Positions 4,913-12,214 of a DNA stretch of 24,188 nucleotides are shown piece after piece. The stretch is taken from IMG/VR virus record IMGVR_UViG_3300024259_000152, positions 1 to 24,188 of that record. One strand, given 5' to 3'. The notes beneath the pieces were generated by a model, which saw only the letters and a program-made list of their open reading frames with translations, was not told where the DNA came from and searched no databases. This DNA comes from a virus. Within the stretch, counting starts at the first letter, position 1; the number at the start of each line of letters is the position of its first letter. Position numbers and translations under genes: made by a program.

Positions 4913-5350
4913 CTATGCAGCATCAAACCGCGCATTAGCCTTTTTAAAAGCCCCACCACCACCAAAGGCTACGGCATTAAAATAAGTCATGGCCCGGTAG
5001 CATCTGGCCACGGCAACGGCCTTGTGGCGCCAGCCCTGCGGTCCGGCCTTGTAATGGTTGAAAATAATGATCGTGCAATTCACCATTAGCGACACATCAG
5101 CCTTAAACTTATCCTGCCACGTTTGCCCCTGGCCATACGCTACATCGTGCAGAAAGCAGGCAGGCGTCATCGATAGGCCATAGAACGTATCCGGCACCAA
5201 CTTATCACCAGCTTTCCCTGGCCCACACCCGCCGCCCTTTTCGGACAGCTCAACATCGGTCATGCCCCAAAAGCGGTCGGGAACGAACAAGCCCAGGGTG
5301 CGGAGCTCATGTTTTAAATCTTTTAGTTTTTCAATCGGGAATTTTGACAT
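4913..5350 (-). CDS. Phospholipase A2-like phage protein
   Basis: A 145-residue protein with a likely phospholipase A2-type active site. There is a CGPG loop at residues 42-45 (calcium-loop-like Gly-rich turn), then TPACFLHDVAYG (63-73) with the His68-Asp69 dyad and Tyr72 of the HDxxY motif, and Asp85 in KFKAD as a candidate second catalytic Asp. PLA2 enzymes hydrolyse the sn-2 ester of phospholipids. There is no signal peptide; a basic tail with YFNAVAFGGGGAFKK ends the protein. ATG overlaps the upstream stop (TAATG). As the last late gene next to the DUF5675 gene and a membrane protein, it may act in lysis or membrane disruption. That role is inference; the family is otherwise annotated as hypothetical in prophages. 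Confidence 0.65.
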   Translation of the reverse strand: MSKFPIEKLKDLKHELRTLGLFVPDRFWGMTDVELSEKGGGCGPGKAGDKLVPDTFYGLSMTPACFLHDVAYGQGQTWQDKFKADVSLMVNCTIIIFNHYKAGPQGWRHKAVAVARCYRAMTYFNAVAFGGGGAFKKANARFDAA

Positions 5351-5748
5351 TAGTATACCTCGCTTATCGTTAAATGAAATTCCCGGCCCATATCTTTCAT
5401 GAACGATTTGAACGTGTCGCCGCTGTTGAGTATGGCCCGGTCATTGCCGAGCTTGCCCCAGTTCCGGCCAAGCAGAATACAGCCTTTTGTGTGGTCGTCA
5501 ATATTTCCGGCATGAAAAAGAATGCAGGATCGGCCCGGTACGTTTAAAACCGTGAACGTAATTCCATATTTAGGGGATTGAATTCGATTGCACAGGTATT
5601 GCTGGGCAGGAATGCTTGATATGTTCGAGGCGTTTTCTTCGTCCCGTGGTTCCAGGGTACAGCAAAAGACCTGTTTATCTATCTTTATAATGCCGAAAGT
5701 ACCATGTTCGTAATTTTCTTCCAGCCGTATCAGTTCGACTATTTTCAC
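5350..5748 (-). CDS. DUF5675 family protein, probable lysis-module gene
   Basis: A protein of about 132 residues with the DUF5675 hallmark CILFHAGNIDDHTKGCILLG, followed by GRNWG and the conserved C-terminal stretch. His, Asp and Cys in this motif resemble the arrangement of L,D-transpeptidase-like cell wall enzymes, but the activity of DUF5675 has not to my knowledge been shown. I prefer GTG at 5748 (MKIVELIRLEENYEHGTFGI) with GGAAGG upstream; TTG at 5754 sits too close to that site. Its 5' end overlaps a small zinc-finger gene in another frame, and its stop overlaps the PLA2-like start. Context suggests a late role at the cell wall. Confidence 0.75.
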   Translation of the reverse strand: MKIVELIRLEENYEHGTFGIIKIDKQVFCCTLEPRDEENASNISSIPAQQYLCNRIQSPKYGITFTVLNVPGRSCILFHAGNIDDHTKGCILLGRNWGKLGNDRAILNSGDTFKSFMKDMGREFHLTISEVY

Positions 5749-5854
5749 TTGCAACTACCTTCCGCGCCCTATCCTCACACTCAGGACATAGACACGTGTA
5801 ATTTTCCTTGATATAGATGACATACGTTTGTTTGTGGCACCTATCGCACACCAC
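5675..5854 (-). CDS. Small zinc-finger protein, Com-like (59 aa)
   Basis: GTG at 5854 starts 4 bases after the previous stop and gives MVCDRCHKQTYVIYIKENYT followed by CLCPECEDRARK. The C-x2-C ... C-x-C-x2-C pattern is a zinc knuckle, of the general kind seen in the Mu Com translational regulator and other small phage zinc fingers. It overlaps the start of the DUF5675 gene by about 74 bases in a different frame. The conserved Cys pairs make it likely to be real. No strong binding site is visible, so it may be translated by coupling. The Com comparison is based on size and motif only. Confidence 0.55.
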   Translation of the reverse strand: MVCDRCHKQTYVIYIKENYTCLCPECEDRARKVVASENSRTDTAGRKLRTWYFRHYKDR

Positions 5855-5858
5855 AATA

Positions 5859-6122
5859 TTATTCTTTTCGGATTTCTTTCAGGATAACCATTTGTAACGC
5901 GCGAATGTTTTTAAGTGTTGAACCTATCGCGCTGACATCTTCCCGCGTTTTTGCGATAGCGACATGGTTTTCCTTAACTTCTGAGTACCCAAAACTGCAA
6001 AGCGCAATTATGATTACGACGATTGTCCCGGCTATACCCAGCAAGACAGACTTGTGTATTTTCTTGTTTATTTTAGCTATCAGATTTTCCCGGCAATTCG
6101 TTTCACAGTGTTTTTCACTCAT
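5859..6122 (-). CDS. Small single-TM protein, possible lysis/holin-type
   Basis: Start chosen at 6122 (MSEKHCETNC) because AAGGGGGCC lies just upstream; an in-frame ATG at 6146 has no binding site. The 87-residue product has a polar N-terminus with two Cys, a basic segment (INKKIHKS), one transmembrane stretch at about residues 29-50 (VLLGIAGTIVVIIIALCSFG), then a charged, coiled-coil-like C-terminus ending in KEIRKE. Size, topology and position before the DUF5675 and PLA2-like genes suit a holin or spanin-like membrane partner, but no family signature proves it. Confidence 0.65.
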   Translation of the reverse strand: MSEKHCETNCRENLIAKINKKIHKSVLLGIAGTIVVIIIALCSFGYSEVKENHVAIAKTREDVSAIGSTLKNIRALQMVILKEIRKE

Positions 6123-6174
6123 ACCGGCCCCCTTGACATTTCCCATCGATTCTGACTATTCCCCGTTCAGCCAT
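6115..6174 (-). CDS. Tiny 19-codon ORF with strong RBS, upstream of the TM protein
   Basis: ATG at 6174 follows GGAGGTTTAAGC, one of the best Shine-Dalgarno sequences in the window. It encodes MAERGIVRIDGKCQGGRYE and stops at TGA 6115-6117. The stop overlaps the start of the TM protein (TATGAGTGA), so its translation could control that gene, as with other lysis leader peptides. The product itself is not recognised. Confidence 0.35.
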   Translation of the reverse strand: MAERGIVRIDGKCQGGRYE

Positions 6175-6207
6175 GCTTAAACCTCCAATCAGGTTCGGGT
6201 TTGGTCA

Positions 6208-6239
6208 GGTTGCCGGGGGCCTCAACACTCCCGGCAACC
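6208..6239. terminator. Strong hairpin between tail and lysis genes
   Basis: GGTTGCCGGG (6208-6217) and CCCGGCAACC (6230-6239) form a perfect 10-bp stem. On the minus strand no T-run follows, so it may stabilise or attenuate the late mRNA instead of ending it. On the plus strand GGTTTT follows a few bases later, which could stop antisense transcription. Confidence 0.4.
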
Positions 6240-6247
6240 GCTCGGTT

Positions 6248-6322
6248 TTAACTTTGGCCTTCCCAACTTATACGGAGCCACGCGGCGAGGTTTATAACCC
6301 ACTTCTGCTCGGGTAGACTCAT
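6248..6322 (-). CDS. Tiny 24-codon ORF coupled to the upstream gene
   Basis: ATG at 6322 overlaps the TGA of the preceding gene (ATGA) and encodes MSLPEQKWVINLAAWLRISW plus EGQS. The middle is Trp-rich and amphipathic. The overlap suggests translational coupling, but there is no separate binding site and it may be chance. Confidence 0.25.
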   Translation of the reverse strand: MSLPEQKWVINLAAWLRISWEGQS

Positions 6323-6663
6323 TTTTTCGGATATTTCTTTTTAATTTTCATCCGCTTTTTCTGCAAATCTTCCGCAGCCTCCGGCCTGTTCTCAACAACC
6401 AACTCCCATAACGCCACGCCTATTTCTTCGATTGATGGATACTCGTCCCGCCGTAAATCAGCATAGGTCGGCGCCAACAGTCTCACAGCTGCTTCCTGGC
6501 GTTTTTCTTCAGCCGCGTAATCAAACGGCAAAACTTCTGCCCCATTTTTCTGATTCTCTATAAAATCAAGATAATCAGGATTTGCGCCTGTTGCTGGGAT
6601 TAAAGCTAAATCAGATTGCCGCTGAATAAAACCGTCCCGCATAATTCTATATGATTGCATCAT
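6319..6663 (-). CDS. Tail-fibre-associated protein, 114 aa
   Basis: The N-terminus (SYRIMRDGFIQRQSDLALIP, then NPDYLDFIENQKNG) and the later segment RRDEYPSIEEIGVALWELV match the layout of small proteins found directly after phage tail fibre genes. There an N-terminal beta unit is followed by a conserved R..YPsi..q..alW helix. Such proteins are often called tail fibre assembly or accessory proteins. The C-terminus is very basic (KKRMKIKKKYPKK). Start ATGATG with GGAGAT upstream, just after the tail fibre stop. Role inferred from pattern and position. Confidence 0.6.
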   Translation of the reverse strand: MMQSYRIMRDGFIQRQSDLALIPATGANPDYLDFIENQKNGAEVLPFDYAAEEKRQEAAVRLLAPTYADLRRDEYPSIEEIGVALWELVVENRPEAAEDLQKKRMKIKKKYPKK

Positions 6664-6669
6664 TATCTC

Positions 6670-8079
6670 CTATGCTGACATATACACAATAAAACCGTGG
6701 ATTTCTTTGGTCCCCGAGGCCGTGTATGACGCTGCTCCACCAGTAACGTTATGATAACAGGTTACGACATTGCTATTTTTACCAACAGATATAAGGCCAA
6801 CAATGCTGGTGCCACCGTTATCTTTAGAGCGTCCGTAGCTATAGACATGCCCGACATTGGCTTCTGCATTAGGCAGCGTAAATGTTGTTGATGTACTATT
6901 GCTTGTGCCTTCGATATTAAATATGCAGTAAACGAGCTTGCCAATTGCTGCATAAGAAATTACATTGATTGTTCGAGAAGACCAGCCAACGATTGTTGAG
7001 GTTCCTGAATAATCACTTAATGATAAACCGACACTGTCCCATTCTGGGGCTGTAGCTCCAGCGTTCATACGTAGTTGTTGTAAGGCTGTGCCCTTGGCAA
7101 GGCGGGCCAGAGTGTTTGCTGCCGAAGCATAAACAATATCGCCTTGAGCGGTTAAAAGCGCCTTTGGTTGTAACTGCATCTCATCATAAACCGCGTTTTG
7201 GCTTGGGGCTACTCCTGTCTCTCCATTCCATCCGGCCCCATACGCAGTATTTGAAACTGATTCACCCGCAAGCGCCGTCCCATCAGCCCTGGTATAGTTA
7301 ACACACTGGACCGTATTTGCCCCGGTACTGTAAAATTCGCCCACATCCCCAGCTGCAGTCGTGATGTTGGCTTCTCCCGGCAGGTCAAGGTTTGTGGCAT
7401 GGTGGGTCATTGTCAGAGCACCATCAAACTGCAAAAAAAAGTGCCGGTTCGCAGCTACGGTCATTGCCGCAAATCCGGTTGTACCTGTTACGTCAAAATA
7501 ATCACCATCGGTACCAACGACCAAAGGGCTGGCTGATGCAATGTCACCACCCTTAGCCATGTTTAGGGTCACACCTGACAGGGTGTCGGCCCCGCCTTCC
7601 CATGCCCCAAGCCAAATGCCGTCCCCGGTAAATGCCACGGCCCCATCGCCAGAAAATATTTGGTAGGCCCCGGCTTGAATTGATCCCTGTATGGTCAAGG
7701 TCTTTCCAGACGCCACCGAGTATTCAACGCCATACGGTATCTGAAGGTGGATGGTAGACCCAAGGGTTTTGTCGGCGCTGATTGTATAGGTGCCGGCGAT
7801 TGGTTCCATTACAACATCGGTATAGGTCTTTGAGATATGACTCGTCTTTGAAAGGGTGATGTCAAAACCTTGAAAGCTCCCATAATCAAAGTCGTCTGTA
7901 TAAAACGTGAAAGACCCATCGGTTGAAGATGATGTAACCGAGTTGACCGCCGTTGTGCCGGCAACGGTTGTATAGATATTCGCGGCGGTTTCTGTGCCGG
8001 TAAGGAAAACAGATATCGTTCCGTCTTGGACGATGTTGCCGCTGCCGTCCCTGTATGCTCCTTGGAAAATTCGTCTCAT
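6670..8079 (-). CDS. Tail fibre / receptor-binding protein
   Basis: A 469-residue beta-rich structural protein. The N-terminal 100 residues (RRIFQGAYRDGSGNIVQDGT) look like a virion-attachment domain in which a Ser/Thr-rich segment is followed by FTFYTDDFDYG. Typical fibre motifs follow: an AVYDEMQ segment preceded by GVAPSQN, and GDIVYASAANTLARLAKGTA followed by APEWD, which are recurring shaft units in phage fibres. The C-terminal 110 residues are Gly/Ser/Thr-rich, probably the receptor-binding tip. No endosialidase or lyase motif is seen, so it is more likely a fibre than an enzymatic spike. It follows the ejection proteins in the late operon; GGGAAAAG lies upstream of the ATG. Confidence 0.8.
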   Translation of the reverse strand: MRRIFQGAYRDGSGNIVQDGTISVFLTGTETAANIYTTVAGTTAVNSVTSSSTDGSFTFYTDDFDYGSFQGFDITLSKTSHISKTYTDVVMEPIAGTYTISADKTLGSTIHLQIPYGVEYSVASGKTLTIQGSIQAGAYQIFSGDGAVAFTGDGIWLGAWEGGADTLSGVTLNMAKGGDIASASPLVVGTDGDYFDVTGTTGFAAMTVAANRHFFLQFDGALTMTHHATNLDLPGEANITTAAGDVGEFYSTGANTVQCVNYTRADGTALAGESVSNTAYGAGWNGETGVAPSQNAVYDEMQLQPKALLTAQGDIVYASAANTLARLAKGTALQQLRMNAGATAPEWDSVGLSLSDYSGTSTIVGWSSRTINVISYAAIGKLVYCIFNIEGTSNSTSTTFTLPNAEANVGHVYSYGRSKDNGGTSIVGLISVGKNSNVVTCYHNVTGGAASYTASGTKEIHGFIVYMSA

Positions 8080-8117
8080 TCGTCTTTTCCCTTTATTTCT
8101 TCTTTATTGCCTGCTTT

Positions 8118-10715
8118 TCATAGTTCCCGATCTTCTGTTATCTCCGTCTCTATATCGTCAATAACACGCTTGCCAGCTCCAGCAAACCAAAGATTCATAG
8201 CATTGTTTAACTGAACCAAGTTGGCCTTTCTTACATCTGGTTTGTCTAAAGGAAGCAACAGCGCCTTTAAGAGTTTTGGGTCATCTGAAAGCATTGCGTC
8301 AATTATGAGCTGTTTTGCTCGGTCTACGTTTAAGTGGCTTGCGAAAGCCCTGAACCGTTCTGAAAATATACCCGGTGTTTGGACTGTTCCGCCGCCCGTT
8401 AACCCTGCGACAAATCTTCCAATCTGGGCACCACCTACTCTACTGACAAGATTTAAAGCACTTGATGCTGCGTCTTTCATTTTTATCTCTACATTCCCGC
8501 GGCTTTTTTCAAGCATTTCTATTTTTGACAATTCTGTACCGGCCTTTCTAATCCTTGCTATTTGTTCTGGCGTAAAAACTTCTTTTAGTACTCTGTTTTC
8601 CCTTTTCACAAGGCCCAATAGCGTCCTGCCGGAAAGAACCCTTTCGCCGACCTCGTTAAACCCCCCTATGTGCGCCCTATCAAGCAGGTTTTCTATAAAC
8701 CCGGCCCTTAACCCGCCAATCGCCCTGCCTGTCTTGTCTTTTGATGCCTTTAAAACCATGTCTTTAGTCAGCCTAATTGAACTTGTGGCAGCTTTTATTT
8801 CTTTCCCCAAATCAAGGGCATTAAGAAATTTAGCGGTCAATCCTATGTTTTTGTCCATTAAGTTGGTTTTTCTTTTTGTCATTTCAAGCGTTGTTTTCTC
8901 TGCTATACCCTGTGCCGAAGACGCATCAGCAAGTTGTTTTTGCAAAGCTGGGAATTGGTCTAAAATCGCTTCATTGTTTCCAATCCACCGCTCAGCCTGT
9001 GATAGGTTTATTTTGCCTGTAGTTTGGTTTACTGAATAATCCGCGAAACTTCGCGCTATATACCGCTCGGCGGCCTTTCTTGACTCAGGCGATACGAGTA
9101 CCTTATCAATATCAACCGCACCCCTTTGGGCCTGTCTGCCAATACTAATATCAAGCGTAAGTGATGGATCAATAGAGGGCGCCCCTGACTTGTCAGACCC
9201 AAGAATTTTGCCAACGACACCAGACTCAAAGCGTTGTTTGAAATGTTTTGTTGCTGCAATAGCCGCCTGTAAGTCAGCAGCTTGTGGAGATGACGCTACA
9301 CCAGCAGAAACACCAATATCATCAAGAACAGCGTCGGCCATAGTTTCGGCAATTCTCGACTTGTTCCACTGTCCGTCTTTTCTGGCAATCCTGGCAGTTT
9401 CAAGCAACTTAGATCGCAACCCCTGCATTTCCCTCAGTACCGTTCCGTCAAGTTTTTTCTTGTTTATTATGGGATTGCCTTTAAGTGGTATTGGTATATC
9501 CACCTTTTCAGCCTTGGACAAATTCGATAACAATTCAGCATATGTTTTTCTTGTATTCTCGACACCAATAGGGTGATTTTTGTCTACTTTAGACCATATA
9601 TCAGCAACAGCCTTACGCTCCGCTCGCCTTGCGTTATCAAGCTCATTTCTAACGATAACCGATTCAAGCCCCTTGCGTTTTGCTACCGGAATGGCATCCA
9701 TCTTTGCCTTGGCCTTAGAAGTAGCATCGAGAATTCTGTTGTCCATTTTTAGCTGAAGCGAACCAACCCTTTTGCGTGTTATTTCTCCGAGCAATTCAGG
9801 AGATCCGTACCCAAGCTTCCTAAGATTATTTTCAATCGCTAAAATTGACTTGCTAATTTTTTCTATTGATTTTTTTTGCGCCATTGGATCTTGCTCAATG
9901 AGAGACTTGTACAACTCGACAAGTTTCTTTTCACCGGAAACTACAGCAGGGGGTAAATCGCCAACCGCTTCTTTAGAGATAGTCCCTACCGTTGCTTCTG
10001 CGTCTGGAACCAGCTCCTTTGCAAACTTTCCGGCCCTAAACACAGACCCCTTCTTTGAGAAAGGCACTGATAGTTTTTGTAATATATGCTTTCCGCCCCT
10101 TATCGCTATCATTGTGGGTGTGTTTATAAGTAGCGAAGGCGACGTTCCTCCGATAACCCCACCGGCAATCTCGGCAGTTGTTCGCAACGCGGGACTTTCT
10201 TGGAAAGATTCTTCGCCAACCGCCCGACCCAACCCGGCTCCAACGCCGCCTGTGGCCTCGCTTACTATTGCGGTTGCCGGATTTCTGGCCATAGATTTAA
10301 TTATCGTAGAAGATATTTGTGATATAAGACCCTTACCCTTCGCAAGCATTTTCATGCCAACACCGCCTGGAACCAACAGCCCTGCAACCTCACCCACACC
10401 CTGAGCGGCGAAGTCTGCTGCTGTTTCGGGATTTTCTTTGTCTCCGGCTGGTGGCGCGCCAATTTTCCCAAAACCCTTCCCAATGCTTTTCCTACCTAAA
10501 AAGGGTTCGTCGATATCAACGCCAGGTATAAGGTTTAGACCTGATGTTATAAGATCAACAGGGGCACCCAGCGTTCCAGCTATTGCCTTGTTGGCAAACC
10601 GCATAGGGTTGTTCCCGCCGTCATCTTCAACCCTTTTGAATTCATCAAATGGGTTTACATCTGGAACAGCGCCTACATCGTCAACCCTCTTGAACTCGTC
10701 AAATGGGTTTCTCAT
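8118..10715 (-). CDS. Large internal (ejection-type) virion protein, 865 aa
   Basis: The largest of three consecutive genes in the place of the P22 ejection proteins (gp7, gp20, gp16). The N-terminus carries a short tandem duplication, NPFDEFKRVDDVG and NPFDEFKRVEDDG. Gly/Ala-rich, mildly hydrophobic segments follow (residues 40-190, e.g. GEVAGLLVPGGVGMKML), and then about 600 residues of charged, helical sequence. Low-complexity Gly/Ala stretches that can insert in membranes plus long helices are usual in ejected proteins that form the DNA channel across the envelope. ATG overlaps the previous stop (TAATG). Identity to a named P22 protein cannot be shown by eye. Confidence 0.65.
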   Translation of the reverse strand: MRNPFDEFKRVDDVGAVPDVNPFDEFKRVEDDGGNNPMRFANKAIAGTLGAPVDLITSGLNLIPGVDIDEPFLGRKSIGKGFGKIGAPPAGDKENPETAADFAAQGVGEVAGLLVPGGVGMKMLAKGKGLISQISSTIIKSMARNPATAIVSEATGGVGAGLGRAVGEESFQESPALRTTAEIAGGVIGGTSPSLLINTPTMIAIRGGKHILQKLSVPFSKKGSVFRAGKFAKELVPDAEATVGTISKEAVGDLPPAVVSGEKKLVELYKSLIEQDPMAQKKSIEKISKSILAIENNLRKLGYGSPELLGEITRKRVGSLQLKMDNRILDATSKAKAKMDAIPVAKRKGLESVIVRNELDNARRAERKAVADIWSKVDKNHPIGVENTRKTYAELLSNLSKAEKVDIPIPLKGNPIINKKKLDGTVLREMQGLRSKLLETARIARKDGQWNKSRIAETMADAVLDDIGVSAGVASSPQAADLQAAIAATKHFKQRFESGVVGKILGSDKSGAPSIDPSLTLDISIGRQAQRGAVDIDKVLVSPESRKAAERYIARSFADYSVNQTTGKINLSQAERWIGNNEAILDQFPALQKQLADASSAQGIAEKTTLEMTKRKTNLMDKNIGLTAKFLNALDLGKEIKAATSSIRLTKDMVLKASKDKTGRAIGGLRAGFIENLLDRAHIGGFNEVGERVLSGRTLLGLVKRENRVLKEVFTPEQIARIRKAGTELSKIEMLEKSRGNVEIKMKDAASSALNLVSRVGGAQIGRFVAGLTGGGTVQTPGIFSERFRAFASHLNVDRAKQLIIDAMLSDDPKLLKALLLPLDKPDVRKANLVQLNNAMNLWFAGAGKRVIDDIETEITEDREL

Positions 10716-12214
10716 TATCTCACCCTCGGTGTTCCATATGCATCAATAAATTTAGTCCCAGGTTCTAGCTTCCTTGCTTCTTCTACTGTATTCATAGTAG
10801 GTGGCGCACCAAGAATTTTAAGGAAATTTCTAATGTCATTTGCAGACCTACGGGCAGCCTTACGCGTTTCTGCTGGCAGGCTTGTGTCATTTGAAGCCCA
10901 ATCCTCATTTTTCAACCTAATTTGAAGTTGCTCATCTATGGCAAGCGCCCGCTGTTTGAACAATGCGGGGTTGTCAAATACGGATGAACCCAAACTTATC
11001 TCTTTCTTGATTCGGTTTATTTCACCAACCGGAAATCTTGGATTTATTGATAACGCCCGAATTAGCTCATTTGTTGCGGTTGCCACAAACTGTCTGGCCC
11101 TAGCTGTCTTTTTGGCTATTGGGCCACCCACCATTCCTGAAACAACCGAACCGGCTTGTCGTGCAGCAGATATAGGCCCCGTTGCTAATCCAGCCAGCCC
11201 GTATATGGTTGTGATAGGTTTATTTACGCCAGAACCTTCGCCAATAACGACCTCCTGTTTTAGTTTGGTTTCTTCGCCACTTATTAGGTCAACTAAAAAC
11301 CTTTCGTTTGTAACAGGACTTTGGATAACCTTTTTTGTATTGAGGATCAACCCAGTAGCGTCCTGTTCTGAAAGGCCTGGATTCACTTTAAGCAAACGCG
11401 CTATTTTCTTTTGAAATACCGGGTCTTCACCCTCACCTGCGCCTCCGCCGCCGATTTGAACAAGCGACTTGTTACCACCCTCGTCAGAAACAATCTGATA
11501 CGCGGCACCATTTAAAGAAAGAATATCTTCTTTTGGGTTCATAAGCGATGAAGAACTAAGGCTCCTGTTATATTCCGCTATATCGTCATTAGAGGCACCA
11601 GGGTTGTTCTGTAAATACGCCCCTATTGCTGTTGTGGGGGTTTTTGCCCCCATAAGCTTTTTTACAAAATTATCTGCGGCTGTGCGCTCTGTTACAAGTA
11701 CGTTCCTACGGGCCTGAAGTTGTTCAAGCTTCTTTGATTCGATCATGCCGGAATTTATCTCTTGGTCAATTGCCGCGATTTCTTCCTGTGCGCCCCTGGC
11801 CCTGAGTGTGCTAAACTCAATATTAAAACCAGTATCACCCAAAATTTTTCCCCAAACCTCTCTGGCGTGGTTTGTCTGGATAGTCGGCAGTCCGCTTGCC
11901 GGACCATTTTGGATGTAAGGCCCCGCGTATTTCATTAAAAGCTCTTGCTCTGCGGGACGGCTTAAACCCATCTTTGTTAGCATTTCACCAACAGGAATAA
12001 GCTGCGTTTCTTTTTCTTTTTGCGCGATGGTGAGTTCCGCAACCCTGCTTTGCAGCCCTGCGGATTCTTCCGCTATATCAAGACGCTTTTGCTGTATGGC
12101 AAGACCTGCTGCATCACTGTCCACCTTCCGTTTGTGCTCAAGCAACCCAAGCCCTGTTGCTGCCATATTCCCGGTAGCCCTTTCGGCCCCCTGCCAAAAT
12201 CCGTAATTAGGCAT
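10715..12214 (-). CDS. Internal (ejection-type) virion protein, 499 aa
   Basis: A 499-residue protein with an N-terminal Gly/Ala segment (NYGFWQGAERATGNMAATGL), a helical heptad-like region to about residue 200 (QKRLDIAEESAGLQSRVAEL), and a Gly-rich middle (VQIGGGGAGEGEDP). A second hydrophobic Gly/Ala stretch near residues 340-370 contains YGLAGLATGPISAARQAGSV. It overlaps its upstream neighbour by 8 bases and its downstream neighbour by 1, so it is co-translated with the other two ejection-type genes. The assignment rests on position and composition, not on a motif. Confidence 0.6.
   Translation of the reverse strand: MPNYGFWQGAERATGNMAATGLGLLEHKRKVDSDAAGLAIQQKRLDIAEESAGLQSRVAELTIAQKEKETQLIPVGEMLTKMGLSRPAEQELLMKYAGPYIQNGPASGLPTIQTNHAREVWGKILGDTGFNIEFSTLRARGAQEEIAAIDQEINSGMIESKKLEQLQARRNVLVTERTAADNFVKKLMGAKTPTTAIGAYLQNNPGASNDDIAEYNRSLSSSSLMNPKEDILSLNGAAYQIVSDEGGNKSLVQIGGGGAGEGEDPVFQKKIARLLKVNPGLSEQDATGLILNTKKVIQSPVTNERFLVDLISGEETKLKQEVVIGEGSGVNKPITTIYGLAGLATGPISAARQAGSVVSGMVGGPIAKKTARARQFVATATNELIRALSINPRFPVGEINRIKKEISLGSSVFDNPALFKQRALAIDEQLQIRLKNEDWASNDTSLPAETRKAARRSANDIRNFLKILGAPPTMNTVEEARKLEPGTKFIDAYGTPRVR

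Noticed and set aside
8221-9039. Long plus-strand frame opposite the ejection protein gene
   Set aside because: It is antisense to a well-supported gene, rich in Ser/Pro/Phe as expected from reverse reading, and lacks a binding site. The same holds for frames at 9772-10404 and 10938-11414.
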